The translations under genes were made by a program, and so were the position numbers. From Streptomyces sp. RKAG290 (GTDB lineage: Bacteria > Actinomycetota > Actinomycetes > Streptomycetales > Streptomycetaceae), in assembly GCF_023701695.1 (NCBI RefSeq), contig NZ_JAJOZC010000001.1:3099894-3163893 (forward strand): a DNA stretch of 64,000 nt. Reading direction: 5' to 3'. Every line of letters starts with the position of its first letter. Position 1 is the first letter of the stretch. Under the pieces are notes generated by a model that was not told the DNA's origin, made no database searches, and saw only the letters and a program-made list of their open reading frames with translations. This document shows, one piece after another, positions 19,012 to 27,688 of the stretch.

Positions 19012-20355
19012 ATGCCCGTACCCGTACCGCAGCAGCGCACCGCTCCCGCTGCGGAGACCAGCTATGGCAACGGCCTCACCCTCCTGGTGATCGAGGACGA
19101 CCCGGCGGGCACCTTCACCGTCCCGGAGCTGCCGGCCACCGCCGGTACCCGGATCCGTATCCGCACGGCCCGCAACCTGACCGAGGCGGGCCGGCTCCTC
19201 ACCGACGACGTGGACTGCATCCTGCTGGACCTGGCACTGCCCTCCGGCAGCGAGTCACGTACCGCCCCGGGTGAGAAGGCGGACGGACTGGCCACCCTCA
19301 AGCACGTGCTGCGGATCGCGCCCCGGCACGCCGTACTCGCCCTCACGGCGCAGGACGACGCCGAGCTGGCCGCCGAGGCGGTGCGGGTGGGTGCGCAGGA
19401 CTACCTCTTCCGCGACGAGCTCGACGGCAGGCTGCTCAGCCGCGCCATCCGCTACGCCGTCGAACGCAAACGTGCCGACGCGGCACAGCGCCAGCTCACC
19501 GAGTCCCGGCTGCGGGCCCAGGAGAACGCCCGCCTGGAGCGCGGTCTGCTCCCCACCCCGCTGCTCGACGGCTCCGATCTGCACTTCGCCGCCCGCTACC
19601 GCCCCGGCCGCAGCCGCGCGCTGCTCGGCGGGGACTTCTACGACACGGTGCGTACGCCGGACGGCACGGTCCACGCGATGATCGGCGACGTCTGCGGGCA
19701 CGGCCCGGACGAGGCCGCGCTCGGCGTGGAACTGCGCATAGCGTGGCGGGCGCTGACGCTGGCCGGACTCTGCGGCGACGAGCTGCTCTCCACGCTCCAG
19801 CAGGTCCTGGAGCACGAGCGGGAGAGCGAGGAGATCTTCGCGACCCTCTGCACGGTCGACATCGCCCCCGACGGCCGCCGCGCGGGCCTCTGCCTGGCGG
19901 GCCACCCCGCGCCGTTGATCGCCCGCCACGGCAGGGCGGCGCACCTGCTTCCGTACGAGGACGGCGGCCCGGCGCTCGGCCTGCTGCCGCGCGCCCGCTG
20001 GCCCCGCCGGCAGGTGGAACTGGGCGGCTCGTGGAGCCTGATGATGTACACCGACGGCCTGATCGAGGGCCGCGTCGGAAACGGTACGCAGCGCCTGGGC
20101 CAGGACGGCATGGTCGCGATGATCAACCGGCAGCTGTCCGAGGGTCTGACCGGCGAGGACCTCCTGGAGGCCGCGGTCACCCACGTCCGGGAGCTGAACG
20201 GCGGCGAACTGACCGACGACGTCGCGGTCCTGCTGCTCGACCGCGACCAGGAGGTCGTGCGCCGACGGGCGCAGAACGCGGACCGGGGCCGGAGCATTCC
20301 GCGCCCCCGCCCCGGTCAGATCTCACCCGCAGGCGCTCAACGCCCGCCGTTGTAG
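19012..20355 (+). CDS. Receiver-SpoIIE phosphatase (PP2C-type regulator)
   Basis: A 447-residue signalling protein. Residues 20-150 are a response-regulator receiver (LLVIEDDPAG acidic pair, phospho-Asp in CILLDLALPSG, then ALTAQDD). A helical linker (RKRADAAQRQLTESRLRAQE) follows, then a PPM/SpoIIE Ser phosphatase of about 210 residues with metal-binding Asps in GGDFYDTV, IGDVCGHGPDEAA and YTDGLIEGR, and LTDDVAVLLLD at the end. Such RsbU-like proteins dephosphorylate anti-anti-sigma factors when their receiver is phosphorylated. The partner kinase is not adjacent. Start 19012 follows GGGAGGGAAGGA. Its end overlaps the convergent DUF2516 gene by 19 bases. Confidence 0.9.
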   Translation: MPVPVPQQRTAPAAETSYGNGLTLLVIEDDPAGTFTVPELPATAGTRIRIRTARNLTEAGRLLTDDVDCILLDLALPSGSESRTAPGEKADGLATLKHVLRIAPRHAVLALTAQDDAELAAEAVRVGAQDYLFRDELDGRLLSRAIRYAVERKRADAAQRQLTESRLRAQENARLERGLLPTPLLDGSDLHFAARYRPGRSRALLGGDFYDTVRTPDGTVHAMIGDVCGHGPDEAALGVELRIAWRALTLAGLCGDELLSTLQQVLEHERESEEIFATLCTVDIAPDGRRAGLCLAGHPAPLIARHGRAAHLLPYEDGGPALGLLPRARWPRRQVELGGSWSLMMYTDGLIEGRVGNGTQRLGQDGMVAMINRQLSEGLTGEDLLEAAVTHVRELNGGELTDDVAVLLLDRDQEVVRRRAQNADRGRSIPRPRPGQISPAGAQRPPL

Positions 20356-20669
20356 GGCCCGTACGGCCCGTCGCTGCTGGAACCGCCGCGGCGGCCACCG
20401 CCGGAGACGGCCTTGAGGGCAGGCCGCACGTCCACGAAGAACACGATGGACGCGACCAGCCCCGCGAGCTGCACGAAGAGCATCGGCACCCAGAGGTTCA
20501 CCACCACCGCGATGCCGAGAACGATCAGCCAGAAGGACTTCTTCTGCTTGTCCGCGGCGCGGTAGGCGTCCTCGCGGGCCACCGCGGCCATGACCAGGGC
20601 GACCACGGCGAGAACGAGCATGGCCGTGTAGATCAGCCCGAGGAACGAGTTGAAGCCTTCGAGCAACAT
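20337..20669 (-). CDS. DUF2516 small membrane protein
   Basis: A 110-residue protein with three hydrophobic helices (LGLIYTAMLVLAVVALVMA, FWLIVLGIAVVVNLWV, LFVQLAGLVASIVFFV) and a Gly/Ser-rich cytoplasmic tail. DUF2516 is confined to actinobacteria and has no known function. ATG 20669 is preferred because AGGCGG stands eight bases upstream; a GTG nine bases earlier is too close to it. It is downstream of the HbhA-like and XRE genes on the same strand, an order conserved in Streptomyces. Confidence 0.87.
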   Translation of the reverse strand: MLLEGFNSFLGLIYTAMLVLAVVALVMAAVAREDAYRAADKQKKSFWLIVLGIAVVVNLWVPMLFVQLAGLVASIVFFVDVRPALKAVSGGGRRGGSSSDGPYGPYNGGR

Positions 20670-20787
20670 GGTGTGCACCGCCTAGTGAGTGAATGTGCGC
20701 CTCGCGGCCAAGGTACCGGGACAACGACCGGGCCACCCCGAAAGGTGCCCGGCCGTCCTCCTGGCACACCTGCCGGCCGACGCTCCG

Positions 20788-21443
20788 CTACTTGGCGGTG
20801 GGCGGCGTGGTCTTCTTGGCGGCGGGCTTGCGCGCCGGCGCCTTCTTGGCAGCCGCGGGAGACGCCTTGACGGTCGCGGGAGAGGGCTTGGCCTCGGTCT
20901 TGACCGTCTTGGCAGCGGGCGCCGGCTTGGCGGCCGGGGCGGGCTTGGCGGCCGGCTTCGGCGCGGCCTTCGTCTCCGGCTTGGACTCCTTGCGCGGCTC
21001 GACGACGACGGCGATCTCGACGATCTCCTCGGCGGTCTCGCCACGCCACGTCCGCACGCTCTGCTCGCCGCGCTCGGCGACCTTCTCGTACGTCTCGCGG
21101 GCCCTGACCGCGTACTCCGCGGCCACACCCACGCCGCGCAGCGCCAGGTCCTGGGCGCTCTCGCCCAGCTTCTTCAGATCGGTGTCGAACGCCCCGATCA
21201 CCTCGGTGACCCTGGCCTGCACGGAGGCCTGCGCCTCCTTGGCCTGGGTGGTCACCTTCTCCTGCACGACCTTGGGGTCGGTGTTGCGCACGGCCTCGAT
21301 ACGCTCCGGCGCCTCGGCGCGCAGCTGTTCGAGCAGCGCCGGCACCTTGCGCGCCTGCTGCACGGCGAAGTCGGCCGTACCGGCGGCGAAGTAGAGGGGG
21401 TCGGGTCGGTGAGGGTCTTGCGCAGGTCATCGGTGATGGCCAT
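20788..21443 (-). pseudogene. HbhA-like Lys/Ala/Pro-rich protein, frame broken by one missing base (probably sequence error)
   Basis: The N-terminus MAITDDLRKTLTDPTP starts at 21443 behind GGGAGGACC. It runs into the wrong frame at the G-run 21396-21400. One more base gives LYFAAGTADFAVQQARKVPALLEQL and an intact 218-residue protein. The rest is a long amphipathic helix region (residues 25-130) followed by a Lys/Pro/Ala-rich tail (AAKKAPARKPAAKKT). The plan matches mycobacterial heparin-binding hemagglutinin; in Streptomyces the role is unknown and may involve nucleoid or envelope binding. It shares the strand with the XRE gene 27 bases upstream, so co-transcription is likely. Confidence 0.85.
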
Positions 21444-21470
21444 GACTGTGGTCCTCCCGGATCATCAGAC

Positions 21471-21926
21471 TCAGTGTGAGGGTTTTGAAGGCTTTCCACC
21501 TGTATCGGCAGCACTGCCGTCGGCATTGAAGGGCGCATCCGCACCGGACGCACTCCCCTCCTCGCCCCCGGGTCCGTCCTCGAACCCGTTCTCCTTGCGG
21601 AAGGAGTCGTAGATCTGGAGCAGCACGCTCTTCTGCCGCTCGTTGATCGACGGATCGGCCAGGATCACCGCCCGCGTCTCCAGCTCGTCCCGCTCCCGCT
21701 CGTCCAGAATTCCGGCCCGCACGTACAGGGTCTCGGCGGAGATCCGCAGCGCCTTGGCGACCTGCTGCAGCACCTCGGCGCTGGGCTTGCGCAGCCCGCG
21801 CTCGATCTGGCTGAGGTAGGGGTTGGACACCCCGGCGGCATCGGCGAGCTGCCGGAGCGACAGCTGCGCGGTGCGCCGCTGCTCGCGCAGGTACTCGCCG
21901 AGATTGCCGACGTTGAGTGATGCCAT
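21471..21926 (-). CDS. XRE-family transcriptional regulator
   Basis: A 151-residue protein with an N-terminal Cro/C1-type helix-turn-helix (about residues 8-65; LREQRRTAQLSLRQLADAAG, then SNPYLSQIERGLRKPSAEVL). The rest is a helical region and an acidic Gly/Ser-rich tail. Start 21926 gives the conserved MASLNVGNLGEYLREQ opening; the upstream in-frame ATG at 21992 lies beyond the operator. The perfect 12-base inverted repeat 27 bases upstream of the start points to autoregulation. HbhA-like and DUF2516 genes follow on the same strand. Confidence 0.88.
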   Translation of the reverse strand: MASLNVGNLGEYLREQRRTAQLSLRQLADAAGVSNPYLSQIERGLRKPSAEVLQQVAKALRISAETLYVRAGILDERERDELETRAVILADPSINERQKSVLLQIYDSFRKENGFEDGPGGEEGSASGADAPFNADGSAADTGGKPSKPSH

Positions 21927-21952
21927 GCGTCGATGGTGGACCCTCGTTGCTA

Positions 21953-21980
21953 ACTTTTGCAAGCAGCCGCTTGCAAAAGT
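21953..21980. promoter_or_regulatory. Perfect 12-bp inverted repeat, likely XRE operator
   Basis: ACTTTTGCAAGC (21953-21964), AGCC, then GCTTGCAAAAGT (21969-21980). The arms are exact and unusually AT-rich for this genome. It lies in the promoter of the XRE gene. Symmetry, size and position fit a dimeric helix-turn-helix repressor, most simply the XRE protein itself. Confidence 0.8.
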
Positions 21981-22029
21981 GTTCCGAACCACTCGAACGG
22001 GTAACGGGAGCGGGGCCGAAAGTGTCCGT

Positions 22030-23148
22030 TCAGGATGGCTGGACCTCGTCGAAGAGGGCGAGGGCTTCGGCGGGGTCCGGGCTCACGAGGCGTTCCAGAC
22101 CGGCCGTCGTGATCTTCGCCCACCTGCCGGCCCGCGCCCACATCCGCTCCTCGAAGGCGCGGACGGTCCCGTCCAGATCTGCGGGGCCGGCGGCGATGGA
22201 CTCGGCGAGTTCGGCGCCTTCCAGCATCGCCAGGTTCGCGCCCGCCCCCAAGGGAGGCATCAGATGGGCGGCGTCGCCCAGCAGCGTCACCCCGGAGACC
22301 GGGGCCCAGGTGTGGGACACGGGCAGTACGTGGAGCGGGCGGTGGACGAAGGCGGTGCCGTGGCGGAGGAGACCGAGGACGGGGGCGGCCCAGCCGTCGA
22401 ACAGCGCCAGCAGGCTCGATCGCACGGCCTCGGCGTCGGCCAGGTCCAGGTGCCTGTGCCAGTCCAGCGGCGCGCGGAACTGGGCGTACACCTTCACGTG
22501 GCCGCCGCTGTTGCGCTGGGCGACGAGAGCTCGGTTCACGCCGTACACAGCCACGGAACCGTCGCCGGCCAGCCGGGCGAGGTCAGGGTGGCGGGTGTCG
22601 ACGTCGTCGAGGGAGGTCTCGACGTAGGTGACGCCGGTGTAGTGCGGTGTCACCGACGAGACCGCCGGGCGGACCCGGGACCAGGCGCCGTCCGCGCCCA
22701 CCACGAGGTCGAACGCCTCCTGCCGCCCGTCGGCGAAGTGGACCAGGGTGCCGTCCCGGGCCCCCGGCACCACCTGCGTCACGCCCCGGCCCCACTGGAC
22801 GTCCAGCGGCCCGAGCAGCAGGTCACGGAGTTGCCCGCGGTCGATCTCGGGATTGGCCCGGTCATCCGGACGGGGCGGCCAGTCGCGCAGGACCGCTCCG
22901 CCCGTGTCCAGGATGCGCATGGCCTGTCCCTCGGGGCGGGACAGCGCCTGGAACTCCGCCAGCAGCCCCGCCTTGTCCAGCGCGAGCTGACCCAGCCCCT
23001 GATGCAGGTCCAGGGTGCCGCCCGGGGGGCGGGCGTCCGGGGCGGGATCGCGTTCGAGGACGGTGACCTGGTGACCATGACGATGCAGGACGCGGGCGAA
23101 GGTGAGGCCGGCAGGACCGCTTCCGACCACTGCGATGCGATGTCTCAT
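22030..23148 (-). CDS. TetX-like FAD-dependent monooxygenase
   Basis: A 372-residue flavoprotein hydroxylase. The Rossmann motif is VVGSGPAGLTFARVL. The text GGTLDLHQGLGQLALDKAGL (residues 43-62) with NPEIDRGQLRDLLL is characteristic of the TetX group. FAD contact motifs are VVGADGAWSRVRP and LLGDAAHLMPPLGAGANLAM. TetX enzymes hydroxylate and inactivate tetracyclines; Streptomyces relatives act on varied aromatic polyketides, so the substrate is open. It is divergent from a TetR regulator with paired operators in the 53-base gap, indicating induction by a small molecule, perhaps its substrate. Confidence 0.85.
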   Translation of the reverse strand: MRHRIAVVGSGPAGLTFARVLHRHGHQVTVLERDPAPDARPPGGTLDLHQGLGQLALDKAGLLAEFQALSRPEGQAMRILDTGGAVLRDWPPRPDDRANPEIDRGQLRDLLLGPLDVQWGRGVTQVVPGARDGTLVHFADGRQEAFDLVVGADGAWSRVRPAVSSVTPHYTGVTYVETSLDDVDTRHPDLARLAGDGSVAVYGVNRALVAQRNSGGHVKVYAQFRAPLDWHRHLDLADAEAVRSSLLALFDGWAAPVLGLLRHGTAFVHRPLHVLPVSHTWAPVSGVTLLGDAAHLMPPLGAGANLAMLEGAELAESIAAGPADLDGTVRAFEERMWARAGRWAKITTAGLERLVSPDPAEALALFDEVQPS

Positions 23149-23152
23149 GTCG

Positions 23153-23181
23153 ATACACTGTATTGTCTCTATACGACGTAT
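23153..23181. promoter_or_regulatory. Paired palindromes between TetX-like and TetR genes
   Basis: ATACACTGTAT (23153-23163) and ATACGACGTAT (23171-23181) are each perfect 11-base palindromes with a one-base centre, 18 bases centre to centre. They fill the short intergenic gap, so one regulator bound here would control both divergent genes. Confidence 0.75.
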
Positions 23182-23201
23182 CGCAACGGTACGGTGTGAG
23201 C

Positions 23202-23894
23202 ATGACTGTCTGGGACCGGCCGGAACCGCCAACTCGCCCCGCGCCGCTCGACCGCGAGCGGATTGTCGCCGCCGCCCTCGCACTGGCCGACGAGGGCGGG
23301 CTGGAGGCGGTGTCGGTGCGCAAGGTCGCAGCCCGCCTGGACGCCGGCCCGATGCGGCTGTACAGGTACATCTCCACCAAGGAGGAGCTGTTCGACCTCA
23401 TGGTGGACGAGGTCCAGGCCGAGATCCTCCCCGAGGAACGGCCCGGTGACTGGCGGGAGGCGCTGCGCGTCCTCGCCCACCGCACCAGGCAGGCCGCACT
23501 CCGTCACCCATGGCTGGCCGACCTGCTCGGCGGCCGGCCGGCCTTCGGACCGAACGGCCTCGCCGTGGCCGAGGCCACGCTGTCCACCTTCGACGGCCTC
23601 GCCGACATCGACACCGTCATGCGCGCCGTCGAGACCGTCAGCGCCTACTTCAACGGCGCGATCCGCCGCGAGATCACGAACCTGCGGGCCGAACACGCCA
23701 CCGGCCTGTCCAAGCACGACTGGCAGCGCGCCCACGGCCCGCATCTGACGAAAATGCTGGCCACGGGCCGCTTCCCCGCCCTGGCCAAGGCCGTGCACGA
23801 CGGCACCGACGTGGACGCCGAGACATCCTTCGCCACCGGCCTGGACTGGGTCCTCGACGCCGTGGCCGCCAGACTCACCGCGCCGCCGGCGTGA
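23202..23894 (+). CDS. TetR-family regulator (TetR_C class)
   Basis: A 230-residue repressor. The N-terminal helix-turn-helix reads RERIVAAALALADEGGLEAV, then SVRKVAARLDAGPMRLYRYI, with STKEELFDLMVDEV completing the domain. The C-terminal part resembles the ligand-binding domain of tetracycline-type TetR proteins. It is divergent from the TetX-like gene and probably represses both genes until a ligand binds. ATG 23202 is used; a GTG two codons earlier is possible. There is no clear ribosome site. Confidence 0.87.
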   Translation: MTVWDRPEPPTRPAPLDRERIVAAALALADEGGLEAVSVRKVAARLDAGPMRLYRYISTKEELFDLMVDEVQAEILPEERPGDWREALRVLAHRTRQAALRHPWLADLLGGRPAFGPNGLAVAEATLSTFDGLADIDTVMRAVETVSAYFNGAIRREITNLRAEHATGLSKHDWQRAHGPHLTKMLATGRFPALAKAVHDGTDVDAETSFATGLDWVLDAVAARLTAPPA

Positions 23895-24079
23895 CGCTCA
23901 GCCCCTGCCGAACGTGCGCGAGGCCGGGGCCGGCGCCGTCCGCAAAGAGGCCGGGCGCCGGCTGAACATCGCCCTCGCTTCAGGCACTTGGGGAACAAGC
24001 AGCCGAAAGATGAGCGTGGCCCGAACGCGCATCCGTAGAGTCTCGGGGCGCGGCTCAGGACCTACACGAGGAGACCCAA

Positions 24080-24460
24080 GTGCACCCACTGGCGCTCGAA
24101 CAGGACTTTCGGATGCGGTCGGGGCGGCTCCAGAGCTGGGGTGTCGGAGTGCTCGTCCTCGCCTCCCTGTTCTGGGTCTATGCCGCGTGGCAGGTGGTCA
24201 CGCCGTACGACTCCACCTACAACGCGGTGGACTGTCCCGCGCCGGCCGGCTCCGAACCCAGGGACCTCTACTTCGACGACTCCGAATATGCGCACGAGAG
24301 CGCGCTGCAGTGCGCCTCCGACCGGAGCTGGCCCAAGCCGCTGGCCGCACTGGTGATCTCCGTACCCCTCTCGGCCGTGGGCACCGCGCTGGTGACCGCC
24401 GGAGCGGTCAGCGTCCGGCTGCGCCGGCACGACGCCGAGATGCAGAGCGCCCGGAGCTGA
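24080..24460 (+). CDS. Two-helix membrane protein of unknown function
   Basis: A 126-residue protein starting at GTG 24080 behind GAGGAGACC. One hydrophobic helix (VGVLVLASLFWVYAAWQVV) and a second (LAALVISVPLSAVGTALVTA) flank an extracytoplasmic loop of about 55 residues with two cysteines (VDCPAP and LQCASD) that could pair. The tail is basic. I recognise no family; similar short proteins occur singly in Streptomyces. Confidence 0.65.
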   Translation: MHPLALEQDFRMRSGRLQSWGVGVLVLASLFWVYAAWQVVTPYDSTYNAVDCPAPAGSEPRDLYFDDSEYAHESALQCASDRSWPKPLAALVISVPLSAVGTALVTAGAVSVRLRRHDAEMQSARS

Positions 24461-24566
24461 CCCGCGCGGTGGGCGAGGCCGGTCAGGCCCGGCCGCCCCG
24501 CCCTCCGATCCGCGCACCACCCGACGGGGCGAGGAACCCCCGGCGGGCTGTCGGCGCACCGGCCGG

Positions 24567-25514
24567 TCAGGCGCTCCTCGCGCTGCGGAACGAGCGCCGG
24601 TAGCTGTCCGGCGGGACCCCGACGATCCGCTTGAACTGGCGCCGAAGCGTCGTGGCCGTGCCCATGCCGGTGGCGAGGGCGACCGCCTCGATGCTCTCGT
24701 CGGTGGCCTCCAGCAGCTCCTGGGCGCGGCGTACGCGCTGGATCAGCAGCCACTGGATCGGCGTCTGCCCGATCACCGCGCGGAACTGCCGGCCGAGATG
24801 GCGCGGGCTCGTGTTCGCCCTTCGCGCCATGTCGGTCACGGTCATCGGCTGGTCCAGCCGCTGCTGGACCCAGGCGAGCAACTGGGCGAGCGCGTGGTCG
24901 CCCGATGCCTGCACCGGCGTGGCCACGAACTGGGCCTGCCCGCCTGGCCGGTGCGGCGGCATGACGAGGCGACGGGCGACGGAGTTGGCTACGGCGGCGC
25001 CGTGGTCGAGGTGGATCAGGTGCAGGCAGAGATCCACGGCTGCGGCCTTGCCCGCGGCCGTGAGCACGCTGCCGTTGTCCGTGTACAGGACGTCCGGGTC
25101 GACCACGGCCAGGGGGTGGCGGACGCTCAGCTCGGCGGCATGGGCCCAGTGGGTGGTGGCCCGCCTGCCGTCCAGCAGGCCCGCGGCGCCGAGCACGAAC
25201 GCCCCGGTGCACAAGGAGGCGACCCGGGCGCCCGCCTCGTGGGCCGCGCGCACGGTCTCGATCAGCTCCGCCGGCGGCGGGACGTCGATGTCGACGCAGG
25301 CCGGCACGATCACGGTGTCGGCGCCGACCGCACGCTCCAGCCCATGCTCGGGCTCGACCTTGAACGGCCCGACCCGCACCGGCCCCGATCCGCAGAGCAG
25401 TACGTCGTACCAGTCCGCCGTGGCCTCGCGCGGGGGGTTGCCGAAGATCTCGTACGCCACGGCCAGTTCGAAGTGCAGCAGGTCACCGGCGGCCAGCAGC
25501 GCGACAGTTGGCAT
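24567..25514 (-). CDS. GlxA-family regulator (DJ-1/PfpI plus AraC domain)
   Basis: A 315-residue regulator. Residues 1-170 are a DJ-1/PfpI amidotransferase-like sensor with the Cys elbow ASLCTGAFVLGAAG. Residues 215-315 are an AraC domain with two helix-turn-helix units (TVTDMARRANTSPRHLGRQF and ALATGMGTATTLRRQFKRIV). Proteins of this type sense aldehydes, amino acids or amines. Starts at 25514 and 25532 are both possible; a TACACT -10-like hexamer just before 25514 suggests a leaderless start there. It is divergent from the Saccharopine-DH-like gene 96 bases away, its likely target. Confidence 0.88.
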   Translation of the reverse strand: MPTVALLAAGDLLHFELAVAYEIFGNPPREATADWYDVLLCGSGPVRVGPFKVEPEHGLERAVGADTVIVPACVDIDVPPPAELIETVRAAHEAGARVASLCTGAFVLGAAGLLDGRRATTHWAHAAELSVRHPLAVVDPDVLYTDNGSVLTAAGKAAAVDLCLHLIHLDHGAAVANSVARRLVMPPHRPGGQAQFVATPVQASGDHALAQLLAWVQQRLDQPMTVTDMARRANTSPRHLGRQFRAVIGQTPIQWLLIQRVRRAQELLEATDESIEAVALATGMGTATTLRRQFKRIVGVPPDSYRRSFRSARSA

Positions 25515-25610
25515 GTCCGAAAGTGTACGCATGATGTCGTTCCGGACCATCACAGTCGCGCACCACCCGCGCCGAGACTGGGGCCCTCACCACATCGAGA
25601 GCGGGGAACC

Positions 25611-26672
25611 ATGAACACAGCGGCGGCAGTAGTGGTCTACGGAGCGACCGGGCACACCGGTCGCTTCATCGTCGCCGAACTGCGGCGGCGCGGCTTCACC
25701 CCGGTCCTCTCCGGCCGGGACGCGGCCCGGCTGGAGGTGCTGGCGGCCGAGTGGGGAGATGTGGCGGTGCGCGCGGCAGCCGTGGACGACGCGAGCGCGC
25801 TGGACCGGGCGCTCGCCGGTGCGACGGCCGTCATCAACTGCGCCGGCCCCTTCGCGGTGACGGGCGGCCCGGTCGTCGAGGCGGCCCTGCGGGCGGGGAT
25901 CCCGTACGTCGATGTCGCGGCGGAGATCGAGGCGAACGTCGCGATGTTCGCCGACCACGCACAGGCGGCCCGGAGTTCGGGCACCCCCGTGGTGCCGGCG
26001 ATGGCGTTCTACGGCGGCCTCGGCGACCTGTTGGTGACCGCGGCGATGGGCGAGTGGACGGCGGCGGACGCGGTGGACGTCGCGTACGGACTGAGCAGCT
26101 GGCGCCCCACGGCGGGCACCCGGGCGGCGGGGCGGGTGTCCCACGAGCGCCGCGCGGGCCGCCGGGTGCGGTTCGCGGACGGCGCGCTGCGGTACCACGA
26201 CGACAAGGTGACGGAGCGGGACTGGCTCTTTCCCGATCCGCTGGGCCGGCGAGCGATGATCTCGGAGTTCACCATGGCCGATGTCGTCACGGTCCCCAGC
26301 CACCTGGACGTCCCCGAGGTGCGTACCCACATGACCGTCGAGGCCGCGGGAGACCTGGCCGGGGCGGACACCCCGGCGCCTGAGGCGGTCGATGCCACGG
26401 GGCGCTCGGACCAGACGTTCGTCGTCGACGTCCTGGTCCGCGCCGGTTCCGTCGAGCGCCGCGCCACGGCCCGGGGGCAGGACATCTACGCGGTCACCGC
26501 CCCGCTGGCCGTGGAGGCGGTGGAGCGCATCCTCGACGGCCGCACCCTGACCACGGGCGTGGCGTCGGCCGGTGCGATGTTCGACGCGGCCGACTTCCTC
26601 CGGGCGCTGGCCCCGTACGTGTCGGTCGAGCTGCCGGACCGGCCGGCAGCGGGGCTCCGCACGGCGGGGTGA
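25611..26672 (+). CDS. Saccharopine dehydrogenase-like NAD(P)-binding protein
   Basis: A 353-residue protein with an N-terminal Rossmann fold (VVVYGATGHTGRFIVAEL, residues 6-23) and the central segment VINCAGPFAVTGGPVVEAAL typical of saccharopine-dehydrogenase and trans-acting enoyl-reductase relatives. In actinomycetes this group acts on small carbonyl compounds or lipids rather than saccharopine. The start at 25611 follows GGGGAA. It is controlled, by position, by the divergent GlxA regulator. The 137 bases after it are low-complexity (GGTTCCGG repeats). Confidence 0.8.
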   Translation: MNTAAAVVVYGATGHTGRFIVAELRRRGFTPVLSGRDAARLEVLAAEWGDVAVRAAAVDDASALDRALAGATAVINCAGPFAVTGGPVVEAALRAGIPYVDVAAEIEANVAMFADHAQAARSSGTPVVPAMAFYGGLGDLLVTAAMGEWTAADAVDVAYGLSSWRPTAGTRAAGRVSHERRAGRRVRFADGALRYHDDKVTERDWLFPDPLGRRAMISEFTMADVVTVPSHLDVPEVRTHMTVEAAGDLAGADTPAPEAVDATGRSDQTFVVDVLVRAGSVERRATARGQDIYAVTAPLAVEAVERILDGRTLTTGVASAGAMFDAADFLRALAPYVSVELPDRPAAGLRTAG

Positions 26673-26809
26673 GGCGGCGATGAGGCGGCAGGCCGGGCAC
26701 GACCGCGCCGGGCGCCGGGCGAGACCTGGCTCCGGTTCCGGCCGGTTCCGGTTCTGGCCTGGTTCCGGCCCCGGCCCCCGCCTGCGCTTCGTCGCCTGTT
26801 GCGGACGGG

Positions 26810-27688
26810 TCAGCCCCCGAGCCGTCCCCCGTCCCGTTTCTGTTCCTCTTTCTGTTCCTGCTCCGCGAACGCGCGGAAGGTGCGCGGCGGGCGGCCGGTG
26901 AGGCGGTGGACGGTGTCGGTGGTCCGGTCCTCGGCGCCTTCGGCGATGGCCCGGTCCATGCCGGCGAGCAGCGCGGCGAACTCCACGGGCATGTCGGCTG
27001 CCAGCCGGTCGCGCATCTGCTCGTAGGCCAGCCGGTGGTGAGTGACGACCCGGCCGGTGACCTGGGTGAGGGTGGCGGCGATGTCGTCGTAGCTCAGCGC
27101 CTGCGGTCCGGTGATGACCAGATCGGTGTTCGGTGCCTGCGGCTCGGTCAGGGCGTGTACGGCGACGGCGGCGATGTCGTCGGCGTCGACGAACCCGACG
27201 CGGCCCTCGCCGGCCGCCGTCCGGATCGTCCCGTCCGCCGCGAGGGTCCGGGCGTGCGCGTGATCGCCGGTGAAGTTCTGCATGAACCACGACGGCCGCA
27301 GGACCGCCCACTCGGCGAACAGCTCGGGCAGGACCTGGTGCACCTGCCCCACGGCAGGTCCCCCGGCGGGGATCGCCGACGAGCTGAGCAGTACCGCCCG
27401 GCGAACTCCTGCCGTACGGGCCAGCCGGAGGAAGGGCAGCATGACGGCTGCCGGATCCGGGGAGCCGAGCGGCGGGATGAGGTAGACCCGGTCCGCGCCT
27501 TCGAGGGCGCCCGCGAAGGACGCGGGGTCGTCCCAGTCGAATCGCACGGGATCGGTCCCGGGCACCGGGGTGGCGCGCCGGCCGGCGGCCCGGACGGACC
27601 GGCCCCCGGCGACCAGCCGGGCGGCGACGCGGCTGCCGGTGGTGCCGGTGGCCCCGATGACCAGGGTGAACCTGTGCGGCGCGGCCAT
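26810..27688 (-). CDS. NmrA/SDR-type NAD(P)-binding reductase
   Basis: A 292-residue atypical short-chain dehydrogenase. The dinucleotide motif is LVIGATGTTGSRVAARLVAG (residues 9-28). VYLIPPLG, RRAVLLSSSAI and LRPSWFMQNF are hallmarks of the NmrA/azoreductase-like group (QOR2, NmrA), which lacks the YxxxK catalytic pair in most members. It may act as a quinone or azo reductase, or a redox sensor. Its ATG at 27688 overlaps the last base of the SnoaL gene stop (TGATG), so the two are translationally coupled. Confidence 0.85.
   Translation of the reverse strand: MAAPHRFTLVIGATGTTGSRVAARLVAGGRSVRAAGRRATPVPGTDPVRFDWDDPASFAGALEGADRVYLIPPLGSPDPAAVMLPFLRLARTAGVRRAVLLSSSAIPAGGPAVGQVHQVLPELFAEWAVLRPSWFMQNFTGDHAHARTLAADGTIRTAAGEGRVGFVDADDIAAVAVHALTEPQAPNTDLVITGPQALSYDDIAATLTQVTGRVVTHHRLAYEQMRDRLAADMPVEFAALLAGMDRAIAEGAEDRTTDTVHRLTGRPPRTFRAFAEQEQKEEQKRDGGRLGG

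Noticed and set aside
26673-26809. Coding extension of the dehydrogenase into the GGTTCCGG-rich stretch
   Set aside because: A TGA closes the gene at 26672; the following text is simple-sequence DNA between convergent genes.
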